NCBI RefSeq assembly: GCF_001280425.1
Contig: NZ_LIUF01000002.1
Span: 620,001-684,000 of the forward strand
DNA: 64,000 nucleotides
Direction: 5' to 3'
Origin: Haloarcula rubripromontorii
GTDB lineage: Archaea; Halobacteriota; Halobacteria; Halobacteriales; Haloarculaceae
Under the pieces are notes generated by a model, which saw only the letters and a list, made by a program, of their open reading frames with translations, did no database searches and was not told the DNA's origin. The first letter of the stretch is position 1. Every line of letters begins with the position of its first letter. Below are positions 41,015 to 49,926 of the stretch, piece by piece. The translations under genes were made by a program, and so were the position numbers.

Positions 41015-42643
41015 ATGAGCCCCGACCGGGCTGTCCTCCGGCGCGCGCTTGACCGCGGCGAGCGGGAGGGCGGCAGCGTCGAGTTCAAAGAACGGCTCAC
41101 CGAAGAGCTCCACCTCTCCGAGGGGCGACTCGAATCCCTCGCGGCGCAACTCCGCCACCGCGTCCTCTCTGGAGACGGGGAGGCGACGTACGTCGTCGGC
41201 GTCACCGACGACGGTGGTCTCGCCGGCATCTCGCCGGCGGAGTTTTCCGAGTCCATGGACGTACTCAGCCTGCTGGCAGAGGAAGCCGGCGCACACATCG
41301 AGGACGTGAAAACGTGGGGCGTCGACGGTGTCTCCGAAGACGGGTCGACAGCCACCGACGGCATCGTGGGCGTCGCGACGGTCTCCGAGGGGTCGGTCCT
41401 CGCGGACGACGACCACATCGTCGTGGGAACGGCCGGCCACGTCGACCACGGCAAATCCACGCTCGTAGGGTCGCTGGTCACCGGCGACGCAGACGACGGC
41501 GAGGGCGGGACACGCGGCTTTCTGGACGTACAGCCACACGAGGTCGAGCGGGGGCTGTCCGCGGACCTCTCCTACGGCGTCTACGGCTTCGACGATGACG
41601 GGGAGCCGATCCGTATGGACAACCCACATCGAAAGGACGACCGCGCTCGCGTCGTCGAGGAGTCCGACAGACTGATCTCTTTCGTCGACACTGTCGGTCA
41701 CGAGCCGTGGCTTCGGACGACGATACGCGGCCTCGTCGGCCAGAAGCTCGACTACGGCCTCCTGACCGTCGCGGCCGACGACGGGGTGACAGAGACGACG
41801 CGAGAACACCTCGGTATTCTCCTGGCGACGGATCTCCCGACGATTGTCGCCATCACCAAAACCGACCTCGTCGATCAAGAGCGGGTCGCCGAGGTCGAAC
41901 GTTCCGTCGAGCAGGCACTTCGAGAGGTCGACAAGACGCCGCTCCGGGTGGAGCGCCACGGCGTGGACACGGCAATAAACGAGATCTCCGAGACCGTCGT
42001 GCCGGTAATTACCACCAGCGCCGTCACCAAGGAGGGGCTGGACGACCTCGACGAGATGTTCGAGGCGCTGCCCAAGACTGCCGGTGAAGTTGGCGACTTC
42101 CGGATGTACGTCGACCGGACGTACAATGTCCAGGGCGTCGGTGCGGTCGCGTCTGGCACAATCAAATCCGGCGAGGTCGAGGCCGGCGACGAACTGCTCC
42201 TCGGACCGATGCAGGACGGGAGCTTCCGGGATGTCGAGGTCCGGTCCATCGAGATGCACTACCACCGGGTCGACGAGGCCAAGGCCGGCCGCATCGTCGG
42301 CATCGCGCTGAAGGGCGTCCGCGAGGCAGACATCGAGCGCGGGATGGTCCTGCTACCGAGCGACGCGGACCCGTCGCCGGTCCGTGAGTTCGAGGCCGAG
42401 GTGATGGTGTTGAACCACCCGACCCGTATCGGCGACGGCTACGAACCCGTGGTCCACCTCGAAACGGTCAGCGAGGCCGCCGCGTTCTACCCGGAGGGTG
42501 GACAACTGCTCCCGGGTGACGCCGGCACGGCCCGCGTCAGGTTCAAGTTCCGCTCCTACCTCGTCGAGGAGGGCCAGAAGTTCGTCTTCCGCGAGGGGAG
42601 TTCGAAAGGCGTCGGGACCGTCACCGACACCGATCCGGCGTAG
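41015..42643 (+). CDS. GTPBP1-like translational GTPase
   Basis: A 542-residue GTPase. The N-terminal domain (1-130) has SVEFKERLTEELHLSEGRLE and TYVVGVTDDGGLAGIS, seen in the GTPBP1/GTPBP2 family. The G domain has G1 at 141-148 (GHVDHGKS), G3 DTVGHEPW and G4 TKTD. The last 200 residues are two EF-Tu-like beta barrels. Archaeal members resemble EF-1A and may act in ribosome rescue or mRNA decay as proposed for human GTPBP1; this is inference. The start at 41015 follows a short purine-rich region. Confidence 0.9.
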   Translation: MSPDRAVLRRALDRGEREGGSVEFKERLTEELHLSEGRLESLAAQLRHRVLSGDGEATYVVGVTDDGGLAGISPAEFSESMDVLSLLAEEAGAHIEDVKTWGVDGVSEDGSTATDGIVGVATVSEGSVLADDDHIVVGTAGHVDHGKSTLVGSLVTGDADDGEGGTRGFLDVQPHEVERGLSADLSYGVYGFDDDGEPIRMDNPHRKDDRARVVEESDRLISFVDTVGHEPWLRTTIRGLVGQKLDYGLLTVAADDGVTETTREHLGILLATDLPTIVAITKTDLVDQERVAEVERSVEQALREVDKTPLRVERHGVDTAINEISETVVPVITTSAVTKEGLDDLDEMFEALPKTAGEVGDFRMYVDRTYNVQGVGAVASGTIKSGEVEAGDELLLGPMQDGSFRDVEVRSIEMHYHRVDEAKAGRIVGIALKGVREADIERGMVLLPSDADPSPVREFEAEVMVLNHPTRIGDGYEPVVHLETVSEAAAFYPEGGQLLPGDAGTARVRFKFRSYLVEEGQKFVFREGSSKGVGTVTDTDPA

Positions 42644-42654
42644 CGCCCGGCGTT

Positions 42655-43149
42655 TTACTGATTCGTCCCGTCAGTCGACTGCCTGTAGCCGTCGGCCGTC
42701 TCCTCGGCGAGGCCGAACAGCACGGCCCACTCCAGCAGATTCGTGACACGGTCCAGCCAGACGGCCTCCCAGTCGGCGTGTCGCTCACGCTCCCAGCGGG
42801 GCACCTCGTCCCGGAGCGTGTCGAACGCGGCCTCGGCGTCGACTGGCTCCGAGCCGAGCGCGCCGAGGAGGGCGTCGACGCCGAAGACGGAGTCCTCGAA
42901 CGCGCTCGCGAGGGCCGCCCGGTCGGGGTCGGTCTGCGTCCGGTAGTAGCCCCGCTCGCTCTCGGCGACCAGCCCCAGCGCCTGCAGGAACACGAGGTAC
43001 TTCTGTGCTGTTTCGCGGGCCGTCACGTCGGTCGCCGTCTGAATCGCGCGACAGCAGTCCGCCTCGCTGTCGGGGACCAGCGGAATCGCCTCGCGGGCGG
43101 TCCGGAGAAACGAGAGCGAGCGGGGCGGCGGCGCGACCTTGTAGCGCAC
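42655..43149 (-). CDS. Hypothetical helical protein, distal gene of the mch unit
   Basis: A 164-residue mostly helical protein. A central stretch (AQKYLVFLQALGLVAESERGYYRT) looks like a winged helix, and the C-terminal half is an alpha bundle (FDTLRDEVPRWERERHADWEAVWLDRV). It starts with GTG at 43149, two bases after the mch stop, so it is translated with mch. Family not recognised; a small regulatory or tRNA/cofactor-related role is possible but not supported. Confidence 0.68.
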   Translation of the reverse strand: MRYKVAPPPRSLSFLRTAREAIPLVPDSEADCCRAIQTATDVTARETAQKYLVFLQALGLVAESERGYYRTQTDPDRAALASAFEDSVFGVDALLGALGSEPVDAEAAFDTLRDEVPRWERERHADWEAVWLDRVTNLLEWAVLFGLAEETADGYRQSTDGTNQ

Positions 43150-43151
43150 GG

Positions 43152-44084
43152 TCAGAGGCCGAAGCTCTCGGCTAACACGCGCTTGCTCGTCTCTCCGACG
43201 ACGTGCGTGTCGCCGCCGACAACATCGATGGTGACGGCGGCCGGGCCGAACAGTTCGACGGGAAGCTCCGCGAAGTCCCAGTCCACATCCTCGAAAACAC
43301 CCTCTAGTGGTTCGCCGTACTCTCTGGCGGCGACGGAGGGGACCTCGTCGAAGCGGTCGAAGGACTCGTCGACGGTGAGGTGGACCTCGCTGCCGTAGGC
43401 GAGCGCGTCAGTCGTCCGGGCCATCGCGGTCGCCTCGTCGCCGGCGACGGGCGCGACCGGCGCGCGGCCGGTGGCCGACAGCACCGACACCGGGTCGAAG
43501 CCGAGTTCGGCCAGCCGGAAGACGGCCAGTTCGGCGGCACGGGCCGCGGCGACGACGCTCCCGGTGACACTCGCCGTCGCGAACGACGGCAGGAACACGC
43601 CCGTCTCGGGGACGCCGGTGCGCTCGGCAACCTGGCTTGCAACATCCTCATCTGGAAGTTTGTCGGTCTCAAGGGCCAGTACAGCGAAGTCAGCGTCCTC
43701 TCGGTAGCCGATGCGCTGGAAGGCCTCTTCCTCGGCCACCAGCGCGCGTGCCGGGCCGCTCCCGAGCGCCTCGAAGTCGTCGACGGCCAGTTCCCAGCCG
43801 CCCTTCTGTGAGCACAGCAGGGCCAGCGCCGGGTGGTCCGTCGACAGTTCGACGTGGTTCAACGGTGCGCCGCCGACGGTGTCCATCGTGGACTGAACCG
43901 TCGCCAGCCCGGCCGTCTGGATTTCCGCCAGCAGCATGCCGGCCTCGACAGCGCCGGGGACCTCGACACCGAAATCCAGCACCGCGGCGTCGCCCTCCAG
44001 CGCGTGTACGTCTATCGTGAGTTCGTCCGCGAAGTCGATGGCCTCGTCGACGAGTTCTGTGGCCATTCGATTGAGACTATCCAT
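43152..44084 (-). CDS. mch: Methenyltetrahydromethanopterin cyclohydrolase
   Basis: A 310-residue enzyme interconverting methenyl- and formyl-tetrahydromethanopterin. The segments MDTVGGAPLNHVELSTDHP, GFDPVSVLSATGRAPVAPV and DEATAMARTTDALAYGSEVHL are diagnostic of Mch. In methanogens it belongs to the C1 pathway; halophilic archaea are non-methanogenic and use the enzyme for folate-like C1 supply, as I recall from the literature. It has a full-length catalytic region. Downstream gene 42655-43149 is coupled. Confidence 0.9.
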   Translation of the reverse strand: MDSLNRMATELVDEAIDFADELTIDVHALEGDAAVLDFGVEVPGAVEAGMLLAEIQTAGLATVQSTMDTVGGAPLNHVELSTDHPALALLCSQKGGWELAVDDFEALGSGPARALVAEEEAFQRIGYREDADFAVLALETDKLPDEDVASQVAERTGVPETGVFLPSFATASVTGSVVAAARAAELAVFRLAELGFDPVSVLSATGRAPVAPVAGDEATAMARTTDALAYGSEVHLTVDESFDRFDEVPSVAAREYGEPLEGVFEDVDWDFAELPVELFGPAAVTIDVVGGDTHVVGETSKRVLAESFGL

Positions 44085-44108
44085 ACGCCGTCTTTGGCAC
44101 CCTTCCCT

Positions 44109-44441
44109 TTAATCTCCGCCTTCGGCCGCGTCGCTTCTGGCCGCCCGACCGAGATGCGCTTCGACGGCGTCGACCTTGTCTTGTGCCTGCTGGTCGACGG
44201 TCCGCTTGTCGTCGATTTTCAGGAACGTGCTCACGCGGTCAGTCTGCTCCCCGACAGCCTCGTGAGCGGCGTGGGTGGCCGCGAACAGTTCCTCGCTGTC
44301 CTCCGCTTCGATTATCGTCCCCATCGGCGTCGTCTCGTACTCGACGTCGAACGCCTCCAGCGCTGCGACGGCGTCGGCGACGTACGACGACATGCTGTCT
44401 TCGATGACCGGTGCGACCGAGAGAAACCCTATGCAAGTCAC
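44109..44441 (-). CDS. Thiamine-binding protein, MTH1187/YkoF family
   Basis: A 110-residue ferredoxin-like protein. GFLSVAPVIEDSMSSYVADAVAAL, then YETTPMGTIIEAEDSEELF, match the MTH1187/YkoF family, which binds thiamine or HMP. It could be a vitamin-handling or storage protein; the exact ligand is unproven. The start is GTG at 44441. It ends 24 nt before the mch start on the same strand. Confidence 0.82.
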   Translation of the reverse strand: MTCIGFLSVAPVIEDSMSSYVADAVAALEAFDVEYETTPMGTIIEAEDSEELFAATHAAHEAVGEQTDRVSTFLKIDDKRTVDQQAQDKVDAVEAHLGRAARSDAAEGGD

Positions 44442-44513
44442 ATCGGTTCACACGCGCGCCTGCGACCTAACCGCTGTGGTGTTGAGAACTGAAGACGCCG
44501 CCGTCAGAAGCGC

Positions 44514-45161
44514 TTACTCGGTGTCTTCGACCGGTGCACCGCGCGCGTTCGTCTTCACGCTCTGGAGACCCTGTTTCGCCTTCTGCTTGGAGGCGTAGCC
44601 CTGCCCGCAGTCGGCGATTATCTCACCGTTGTCGTGGCGGAGCCGCCAGCGGGCCTTGTCCTCGCTGTCTTTGAACAGTTCGAACGTCGCCTTGCTTCCC
44701 CCCTCGTCGGGAGCCGTCTCGTCTCTCGTCTGGTCGACGACGTACGCGCCGGGGGCGTTGTTCTTGACGCTCTCGAGCCCTTGCTTTGCCTTCTGCTTGG
44801 AGGCGTACCCCTCGCCGCTGTCGGCGATGATGTTCCCGTTGTCGTGGACGAGTCGCCAGCGGTACTGCTCGCCGCGGTCCTCATACACCTCGAACGTGGC
44901 CTTGCTCGCGACGACTTCGGTCTCAACTGCCCCCTCTTCTTCCTCCCACTCCATCTCGATTTCGAGGGTAACGGTGCCGTCCTCGCGCTCGACCCCGACC
45001 TCGAAGTCAGATTCGGCCGGCGGGGCGACCGTCACAGTCTGTTCCTCGTCGGCCGGCACGGGCTCGCCGCGGCTGAGTCTGTTGGCCAATCGTCGGAAGT
45101 ACGACGCGATTCCTCTGCGACTACGCGTTTCCTGTGACTCGTGGACTGTCTCGTCTGTCAT
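44514..45161 (-). CDS. Protein with tandem DUF1508 (YegP/HVO_2922-type) domains
   Basis: A 215-residue acidic protein. An N-terminal disordered part (1-80) precedes two copies of the DUF1508 unit: KATFEVYEDRGEQYRWRLVH then GYASKQKAKQGLESVK (about 85-140), and KATFELFKDSEDKARWRLRH then GYASKQKAKQGLQSVK (about 155-210). The repeated pattern is exact for the hallmark GYASKQKAKQGL. This family is common in haloarchaea with no proven function; a nucleic-acid or stress role has been guessed. It may be preceded by an AT-rich promoter (near 45185-45200). Confidence 0.88.
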   Translation of the reverse strand: MTDETVHESQETRSRRGIASYFRRLANRLSRGEPVPADEEQTVTVAPPAESDFEVGVEREDGTVTLEIEMEWEEEEGAVETEVVASKATFEVYEDRGEQYRWRLVHDNGNIIADSGEGYASKQKAKQGLESVKNNAPGAYVVDQTRDETAPDEGGSKATFELFKDSEDKARWRLRHDNGEIIADCGQGYASKQKAKQGLQSVKTNARGAPVEDTE

Positions 45162-45282
45162 GCGCTCTCACTGTCGATGGGGTAACAAATAATGGTATTC
45201 CCCAGTGGCGAGTGGCGCTACGATCGCGCAAAGTACCCGACAGCGGTAGATGAAACACTCGCTTGCGGATGTCGGATCGGAG

Positions 45283-45298
45283 AATGCGCTGGCTGGGA
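45283..45298. repeat. 16-bp direct copy of the tRNA-Gly 3' end (att-like)
   Basis: aatgcgctggctggga here is identical to 45494-45509, which is the 3' end of the tRNA-Gly gene plus its flank. The spacing is 211 bp. Short copies of a tRNA 3' end are the classic sign of a past site-specific integration; no integrase gene is in between. Confidence 0.55.
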
Positions 45299-45343
45299 GT
45301 GAGCAATCGCGGATCGATTGCGACTCACGCCAGACGAAGTCTG
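45299..45343. repeat. Two consecutive hairpins next to the tRNA-like copy
   Basis: Hairpin 1 has arms gtgag/ctcac (45299-45303/45324-45328) and caatcg/cgattg (45304-45309/45315-45320). Hairpin 2 is cagac/gtctg (45331-45335/45339-45343) with a 3-nt loop. They directly abut the copied end at 45298. Confidence 0.5.
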
Positions 45344-45493
45344 TCTGCGTTGGAACCGAACCAGACGGTCGCCCTCACACGCTCCGTTCGTTGCTGGCGC
45401 TGCGATTGGCAGGGTCCAAATCCAGTTCGGTTTTCCGACCCACAGATTACGAACACACGCCACGCAATGCTCGATAGAACGGTTCGTCGTAGA

Positions 45494-45509
45494 AATGCGC
45501 TGGCTGGGA
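45494..45509. repeat. Native copy of the 16-bp tRNA-Gly end repeat
   Basis: The same 16 bases as 45283-45298, overlapping the 3' end of the tRNA-Gly gene (45497) by 13 bases. Confidence 0.55.
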
Positions 45510-45567
45510 TTTGAACCCAGGTTGTGACCATGGCAAGGTCACGTGATACCAACTACACTACCAGCGC
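45497..45567 (-). tRNA. tRNA-Gly (GCC)
   Basis: A 71-nt gene on the minus strand: acceptor GCGCTGG/CCAGCGC, D-arm with GGTATCAC, anticodon stem GACC/GGTC around TTGCCAT (anticodon GCC), and T-arm GGGTTCAAATCCC. No intron and no encoded CCA. The 3' flank is duplicated upstream (see repeat at 45283). Confidence 0.95.
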
Positions 45568-45915
45568 GCACTTCGTTTGCCCTGACCCTTGCGACCGTCG
45601 GCCGCTCGGTACCAGCGCGCAACGCCTCGTTGCAATCAAATCTGGCGAGGGTGAGAGTAAAAAGCCTTCCGTTTTCCGGGGAAAACCATGGGAAGTGAGG
45701 GCAATCATCGCCCCGGCTGAGCGCCGGATCGTGTGATGGCGTCACGAGACATGGACTTTCGGAAGCGGCAATCCAGTGAGCCGTTGCATCGGTCTCGAAC
45801 CGGCATGACGGACCATGTGAACGCAACGCATCGCGAACGCGAAACGGGGGCTTTTTAAGCCCTGGAAAGGGAGATATCGGCACAGTCTAGTGGCGCGACG
45901 TGGAAGCGTCACGGC
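45568..45915. other. 348-bp intergene upstream of the ribosomal super-operon
   Basis: No gene supported. It carries an AT element on the minus strand (gagtaaaaag, 45653-45662, facing the tRNA) and the promoter of the SPOUT-like gene with the inverted repeat at 45848-45862. Confidence 0.5.
45848..45862 (+). promoter_or_regulatory. TATA box inside an inverted repeat, head of the ribosomal cluster
   Basis: gggctt ... aagccc with a 3-nt centre encloses the TATA-like ctttttaag. It lies 54-68 nt before the ATG at 45916, so the leader is likely about 35-40 nt. The symmetry suggests a regulatory site or RNA/DNA structure for the whole cluster. Confidence 0.45.
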
Positions 45916-46761
45916 ATGACGACCAGCGTACTCGTGCCGTCTTCCCTCGCACGGGAAGCCGAGGACAGACGCGAGGCAACTCGCAAGCTCGGTTACGTGG
46001 CCCGCGCGGCCGCGGTCTACCGGGTTGATCGGCTGACAGTGTATCCCGACCCTGACGGGGCGGGCAAGTGGGAAGACGGGTTCGTCGAAACCGTACTGCG
46101 GTACGCCGCGACGCCCCCACACCTCCGAAAGGAGATGTGGGGTAAGCGGGACGAACTGGAGTACGTCGGCGTCCTGCCGCCGCTCCGCGTGCGTTCACAG
46201 ACCGGCTCCGGATCTGAGGGTTCGGGGTCGTTAAGACAGGGAATCGTGACCGAGGTCGGAGCTGATGGGCGCGTCCGGGTCAATTGCGGCATGCAACACC
46301 CGATCTCCCTGCCCGTCCCAGCGGATATGGACGTGGCACAGGGGGAGCGCGTGACCGTCAGGGTCTCTTCGCGACGGCCGGTCCGGGCGAAACTCGTCGA
46401 CGCCCCTACAACGGGATTCGACGTTGTCGCCGCGGACCTCGATGCGGCACTCTCGCGCGACGATGCCGGGCTCACTATCGCGTCCTCGCGATACGGCGAG
46501 CCGGTAACGTCGACCCGTCTCGGCCAACTGGTCGAGCGGCGCGACGCCGAGGGCGGCATGACCGTCGCCTTCGGGGCACCCGAGCGCGGGTTACCGTCGA
46601 TACTCGACGTTGCCCCGGACGCCGTCGGGGGAGACCAGACGAGCGACGAACCAGAAGGGTTCGACCTCTGGCTGAATACGGTTCCGAACCAGGGCAGTGA
46701 GGTCGTGCGAACGGAAGAAGCTCTGTTCGCCTCCCTCACCTGTCTAACCCTCACGGAGTAA
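45916..46761 (+). CDS. SPOUT-like RNA methyltransferase-type protein (COG2106-like)
   Basis: A 281-residue protein heading the ribosomal cluster. The start TTSVLVPSSLAREAEDRREATRKLG and YVGVLPPLRVRSQ are features of a SPOUT-like archaeal family with a central beta-rich insertion (LRQGIVTEVGADGRVRVNCG, about 105-155) that probably binds RNA. The C-terminal part GAPERGLPSILDVAP resembles the cofactor-knot region. The target is presumably rRNA, inferred from the position 4 nt before rpl3. Confidence 0.8.
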   Translation: MTTSVLVPSSLAREAEDRREATRKLGYVARAAAVYRVDRLTVYPDPDGAGKWEDGFVETVLRYAATPPHLRKEMWGKRDELEYVGVLPPLRVRSQTGSGSEGSGSLRQGIVTEVGADGRVRVNCGMQHPISLPVPADMDVAQGERVTVRVSSRRPVRAKLVDAPTTGFDVVAADLDAALSRDDAGLTIASSRYGEPVTSTRLGQLVERRDAEGGMTVAFGAPERGLPSILDVAPDAVGGDQTSDEPEGFDLWLNTVPNQGSEVVRTEEALFASLTCLTLTE

Positions 46762-46765
46762 ACGA

Positions 46766-47782
46766 ATGCCACAACCAAGCAGACCACGCAAAGGCTCAAT
46801 GGGCTTTGGCCCGCGCAAGCGCTCGACGAGCGAGACACCTCGCTTCAACAGCTGGCCGTCCGACGACGGACAGCCGGGCGTCCAGGGGTTCGCCGGCTAC
46901 AAGGCAGGCATGACTCACGTCGTGCTTGTCAACGACGAACCCAACTCCCCCCGCGAGGGGATGGAGGAGACTGTCCCCGTGACAGTCATCGAGACGCCGC
47001 CGATGCGCGCCGTCGCCCTGCGAGCGTACGAAGACACGCCGTACGGTCAGCGTCCGCTGACGGAAGTCTGGACCGACGAGTTCCACTCGGAACTCGACCG
47101 GACCCTGGACGTTCCGGAGGACCACGACCCGGACGCTGCTGAGGAACAGATACGCGACGCTCACGAGGCCGGTGACCTCGGGGACCTGCGACTCATTACG
47201 CACACCGTCCCCGACGCCGTCCCGAGCGTCCCGAAGAAAAAGCCCGACGTGATGGAGACTCGCGTCGGCGGTGGGTCCGTTTCGGACCGCCTCGACTACG
47301 CCCTCGACCTCGTCGAGGACGGTGGCGAACACGCCATGAACGACATCTTCCGCGCCGGCGAGTACGCCGACGTGGCCGGTGTCACGAAAGGCAAGGGGAC
47401 GCAGGGTCCCGTCAAGCGGTGGGGCGTCCAGAAGCGGAAAGGCAAACACGCCCGTCAGGGATGGCGTCGACGGATCGGCAACCTCGGTCCGTGGAACCCG
47501 TCCCGCGTGCGCTCGACGGTCCCCCAGCAGGGGCAGACCGGCTACCACCAGCGCACCGAGCTCAACAAGCGCCTCATCGACATCGGCGAGGGCGACGAAC
47601 CCACCGTTGATGGCGGCTTCGTCAACTACGGCGAGGTCGATGGGTCGTACACGCTCGTGAAGGGCTCCGTGCCCGGTCCGGACAAGCGCCTGGTGCGCTT
47701 CCGGCCCGCAGTGCGTCCGAACGACCAGCCGCGCCTCGACCCCGAGGTGCGCTACGTCTCCAACGAATCGAACCAGGGATAA
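46766..47782 (+). CDS. rpl3: Ribosomal protein uL3
   Basis: A 338-residue large-subunit protein near the peptidyl transferase centre. PRKGSMGFGPRKRS at the start, the GYKAGMTHVV loop and GVTKGKGTQGPVKRWGVQ are archaeal uL3 landmarks. It starts 4 nt after the SPOUT-like gene stop and is followed 3 nt later by rpl4, so it is translated in the same unit. Confidence 0.97.
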   Translation: MPQPSRPRKGSMGFGPRKRSTSETPRFNSWPSDDGQPGVQGFAGYKAGMTHVVLVNDEPNSPREGMEETVPVTVIETPPMRAVALRAYEDTPYGQRPLTEVWTDEFHSELDRTLDVPEDHDPDAAEEQIRDAHEAGDLGDLRLITHTVPDAVPSVPKKKPDVMETRVGGGSVSDRLDYALDLVEDGGEHAMNDIFRAGEYADVAGVTKGKGTQGPVKRWGVQKRKGKHARQGWRRRIGNLGPWNPSRVRSTVPQQGQTGYHQRTELNKRLIDIGEGDEPTVDGGFVNYGEVDGSYTLVKGSVPGPDKRLVRFRPAVRPNDQPRLDPEVRYVSNESNQG

Positions 47783-47785
47783 CCT

Positions 47786-48526
47786 ATGCAGGCAACAATC
47801 TACGACCTGGACGGCAACACAGACGGCGAGGTCAACCTGCCGGACGTCTTCGAGACGCCGGTTCGGTCCGACCTCATCGGCAAAGCTGTACGTGCCGCAC
47901 AGGCCAACCGAAAGCAGGACTACGGGTCCGACGAGTACGCCGGCCTCCGAACGCCGGCCGAGTCCTTCGGTAGCGGCCGCGGGCAGGCACACGTCCCGAA
48001 GCAGGACGGCCGTGCCCGCCGCGTCCCGCAGGCGGTCAAGGGCCGACGCGCCCACCCGCCGAAAGCCGAGAAGGACCGCTCGCTCGACCTCAACGACAAG
48101 GAACGGCAGCTGGCCGTTCGCTCGGCGCTGGCCGCGACGGCCGACGCCGACCTCGTCGCCGACCGCGGCCACGAGTTCGACCGTGACGAAGTCCCCGTCG
48201 TCGTCTCTGATGACTTCGAGGACCTCGTCAAGACGCAGGAAGTCGTCTCGCTGCTGGAGGCGCTCGATGTCCACGCGGACATCGACCGCGCCGACGAGAC
48301 GAAAATCAAGGCTGGACAGGGGTCGGCCCGCGGACGGAAGTACCGTCGTCCCGCCTCGATTCTCTTCGTGACCAGCGACGAGCCGTCGACGGCCGCCCGC
48401 AACCTCGCGGGGGCCGACGTGGCGACCGCCAGCGAGGTCAACACCGAAGACCTCGCGCCCGGCGGCGCACCCGGTCGACTCACAATCTTCACCGAATCCG
48501 CACTCGCGGAGGTGGCCGAGCGATGA
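47786..48526 (+). CDS. rpl4: Ribosomal protein uL4
   Basis: A 246-residue protein with a globular domain and a long basic loop (GSGRGQAHVPKQDGRARRVPQ, about 61-85) reaching the exit tunnel. LRTPAESFGSGRG is the family motif. The stop overlaps the start of rpl23 by 4 nt. Confidence 0.97.
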   Translation: MQATIYDLDGNTDGEVNLPDVFETPVRSDLIGKAVRAAQANRKQDYGSDEYAGLRTPAESFGSGRGQAHVPKQDGRARRVPQAVKGRRAHPPKAEKDRSLDLNDKERQLAVRSALAATADADLVADRGHEFDRDEVPVVVSDDFEDLVKTQEVVSLLEALDVHADIDRADETKIKAGQGSARGRKYRRPASILFVTSDEPSTAARNLAGADVATASEVNTEDLAPGGAPGRLTIFTESALAEVAER

Positions 48527-48780
48527 GCTGGGATGTCATCAAACACCCACACGTCACTGAGAAGGCCATGAACGACATGGACTTCCAGAACAAGCTCCAG
48601 TTCGCCGTCGACGACCGCGCCTCCAAGGGCGAGGTCGCCGACGCCGTCGAGGAGCAGTACGACGTGACGGTCGAACAGGTCAACACGCAGAACACGATGG
48701 ACGGCGAGAAGAAGGCCGTCGTTCGTCTCTCCGAGGACGACGACGCGCAGGAAGTCGCCTCCAGAATTGGGGTGTTCTAA
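48523..48780 (+). CDS. rpl23: Ribosomal protein uL23
   Basis: An 85-residue compact protein at the tunnel exit, the docking site for SRP. Starts SWDVIKHPHVTEKAMNDM and ends with the short archaeal form. Overlaps rpl4 by 4 nt (ATGA). Confidence 0.96.
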   Translation: MSWDVIKHPHVTEKAMNDMDFQNKLQFAVDDRASKGEVADAVEEQYDVTVEQVNTQNTMDGEKKAVVRLSEDDDAQEVASRIGVF

Positions 48781-48782
48781 CG

Positions 48783-49505
48783 ATGGGACGACGAATCCAA
48801 GGACAACGGCGCGGCCGCGGGACCTCCACGTTCCGTGCTCCGTCGCACCGTTACAAGGCTGATCTGGAGCACCGCAAGGTCGAGGACGGCGACGTCGTCG
48901 CCGGCACGGTCGTCGACATCGAGCACGACCCTGCCCGCTCGGCACCAGTCGCCGCCGTCGAGTTCGAAGACGGCGACCGTCGACTCATCCTCGCGCCGGA
49001 AGGCGTCGGGGTGGGCGACGAGCTACAGGTCGGCGTCAGCGCCGAGATCGCACCCGGGAACACGCTCCCGCTGGCCGAAATCCCAGAGGGAGTCCCGGTG
49101 TGTAACGTCGAATCCAGCCCCGGTGACGGTGGGAAGTTCGCCCGCGCGTCGGGTGTCAACGCCCAGCTGCTCACCCACGACCGCAACGTCGCGGTCGTCA
49201 AGCTCCCCTCCGGGGAGATGAAGCGGCTTGACCCGCAGTGTCGCGCCACCATCGGCGTCGTTGCCGGTGGCGGCCGGACTGACAAGCCGTTCGTCAAGGC
49301 TGGCAACAAGCATCACAAGATGAAAGCGCGAGGGACGAAGTGGCCAAATGTCCGCGGTGTTGCGATGAACGCCGTCGACCACCCGTTCGGTGGTGGCGGC
49401 CGCCAGCACCCCGGCAAGCCCAAGTCCATCTCGCGGAACGCCCCGCCTGGCCGTAAGGTCGGGGACATCGCCTCGAAGCGAACAGGTCGAGGTGGCAACG
49501 AATGA
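48783..49505 (+). CDS. rpl2: Ribosomal protein uL2
   Basis: A 240-residue protein of the peptidyl transferase region. It starts [21 protein letters not shown] and has the conserved [15 protein letters not shown] loop with the His linked to peptide bond formation. Overlaps rps19 by 4 nt. Confidence 0.97.
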   Translation: MGRRIQGQRRGRGTSTFRAPSHRYKADLEHRKVEDGDVVAGTVVDIEHDPARSAPVAAVEFEDGDRRLILAPEGVGVGDELQVGVSAEIAPGNTLPLAEIPEGVPVCNVESSPGDGGKFARASGVNAQLLTHDRNVAVVKLPSGEMKRLDPQCRATIGVVAGGGRTDKPFVKAGNKHHKMKARGTKWPNVRGVAMNAVDHPFGGGGRQHPGKPKSISRNAPPGRKVGDIASKRTGRGGNE

Positions 49506-49924
49506 GCTCAGAATACCAAATCGGCCACGAAGGAGAGTTCTCCTTCCGCGGCCACACGCTCGACGAGCTGCAGGCAATGGAGCTCGAGGAAGTCGCGGAA
49601 CTGCTCCCCGCTCGACAGCGGCGAAGTATCGTACGCGGCCTGACTGAGGAGAAACACAAGCTCCTCGAGAAGGCCCGCGAGGCCGGCGAAGAGGAGACAG
49701 CCAACGATCCGATCCGGACGCACCTGCGCGACATGCCGGTGCTCCCGGAGATGGTCGGGCTGACCTTCGCCGTCCACGACGGCCAGAACTTCGAGCGTGT
49801 CAAAGTCGAGCCCGAGATGCTCGGCCACTACCTCGGTGAGTTCCAGCTCACCCGGAGTAGCGTCGAACACGGTCAGGCCGGTATCGGAGCGACACGCTCC
49901 TCGAAGTTCGTACCGCTCAAATAA
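49502..49924 (+). CDS. rps19: Ribosomal protein uS19
   Basis: A 140-residue small-subunit head protein, with an N-terminal acidic helical extension typical of the archaeal form and the conserved [23 protein letters not shown] core. Starts at the ATG overlapping the rpl2 stop. Confidence 0.96.
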   Translation: MSSEYQIGHEGEFSFRGHTLDELQAMELEEVAELLPARQRRSIVRGLTEEKHKLLEKAREAGEEETANDPIRTHLRDMPVLPEMVGLTFAVHDGQNFERVKVEPEMLGHYLGEFQLTRSSVEHGQAGIGATRSSKFVPLK

Positions 49925-49926
49925 TC

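Larger units (their letters stand above)
45162..45496. other. 335-bp intergene with tRNA-like repeat and hairpins
   Basis: No intact gene. It holds the upstream 16-bp copy of the tRNA-Gly end (45283-45298) and two adjoining hairpins (45299-45343). The rest (45344-45493) shows no clear open frame or repeat. Confidence 0.5.

Noticed and set aside
45299-45493. Possible second tRNA near the tRNA-Gly copy
   Set aside because: Only the 3' end is present; no anticodon or D-arm can be folded.
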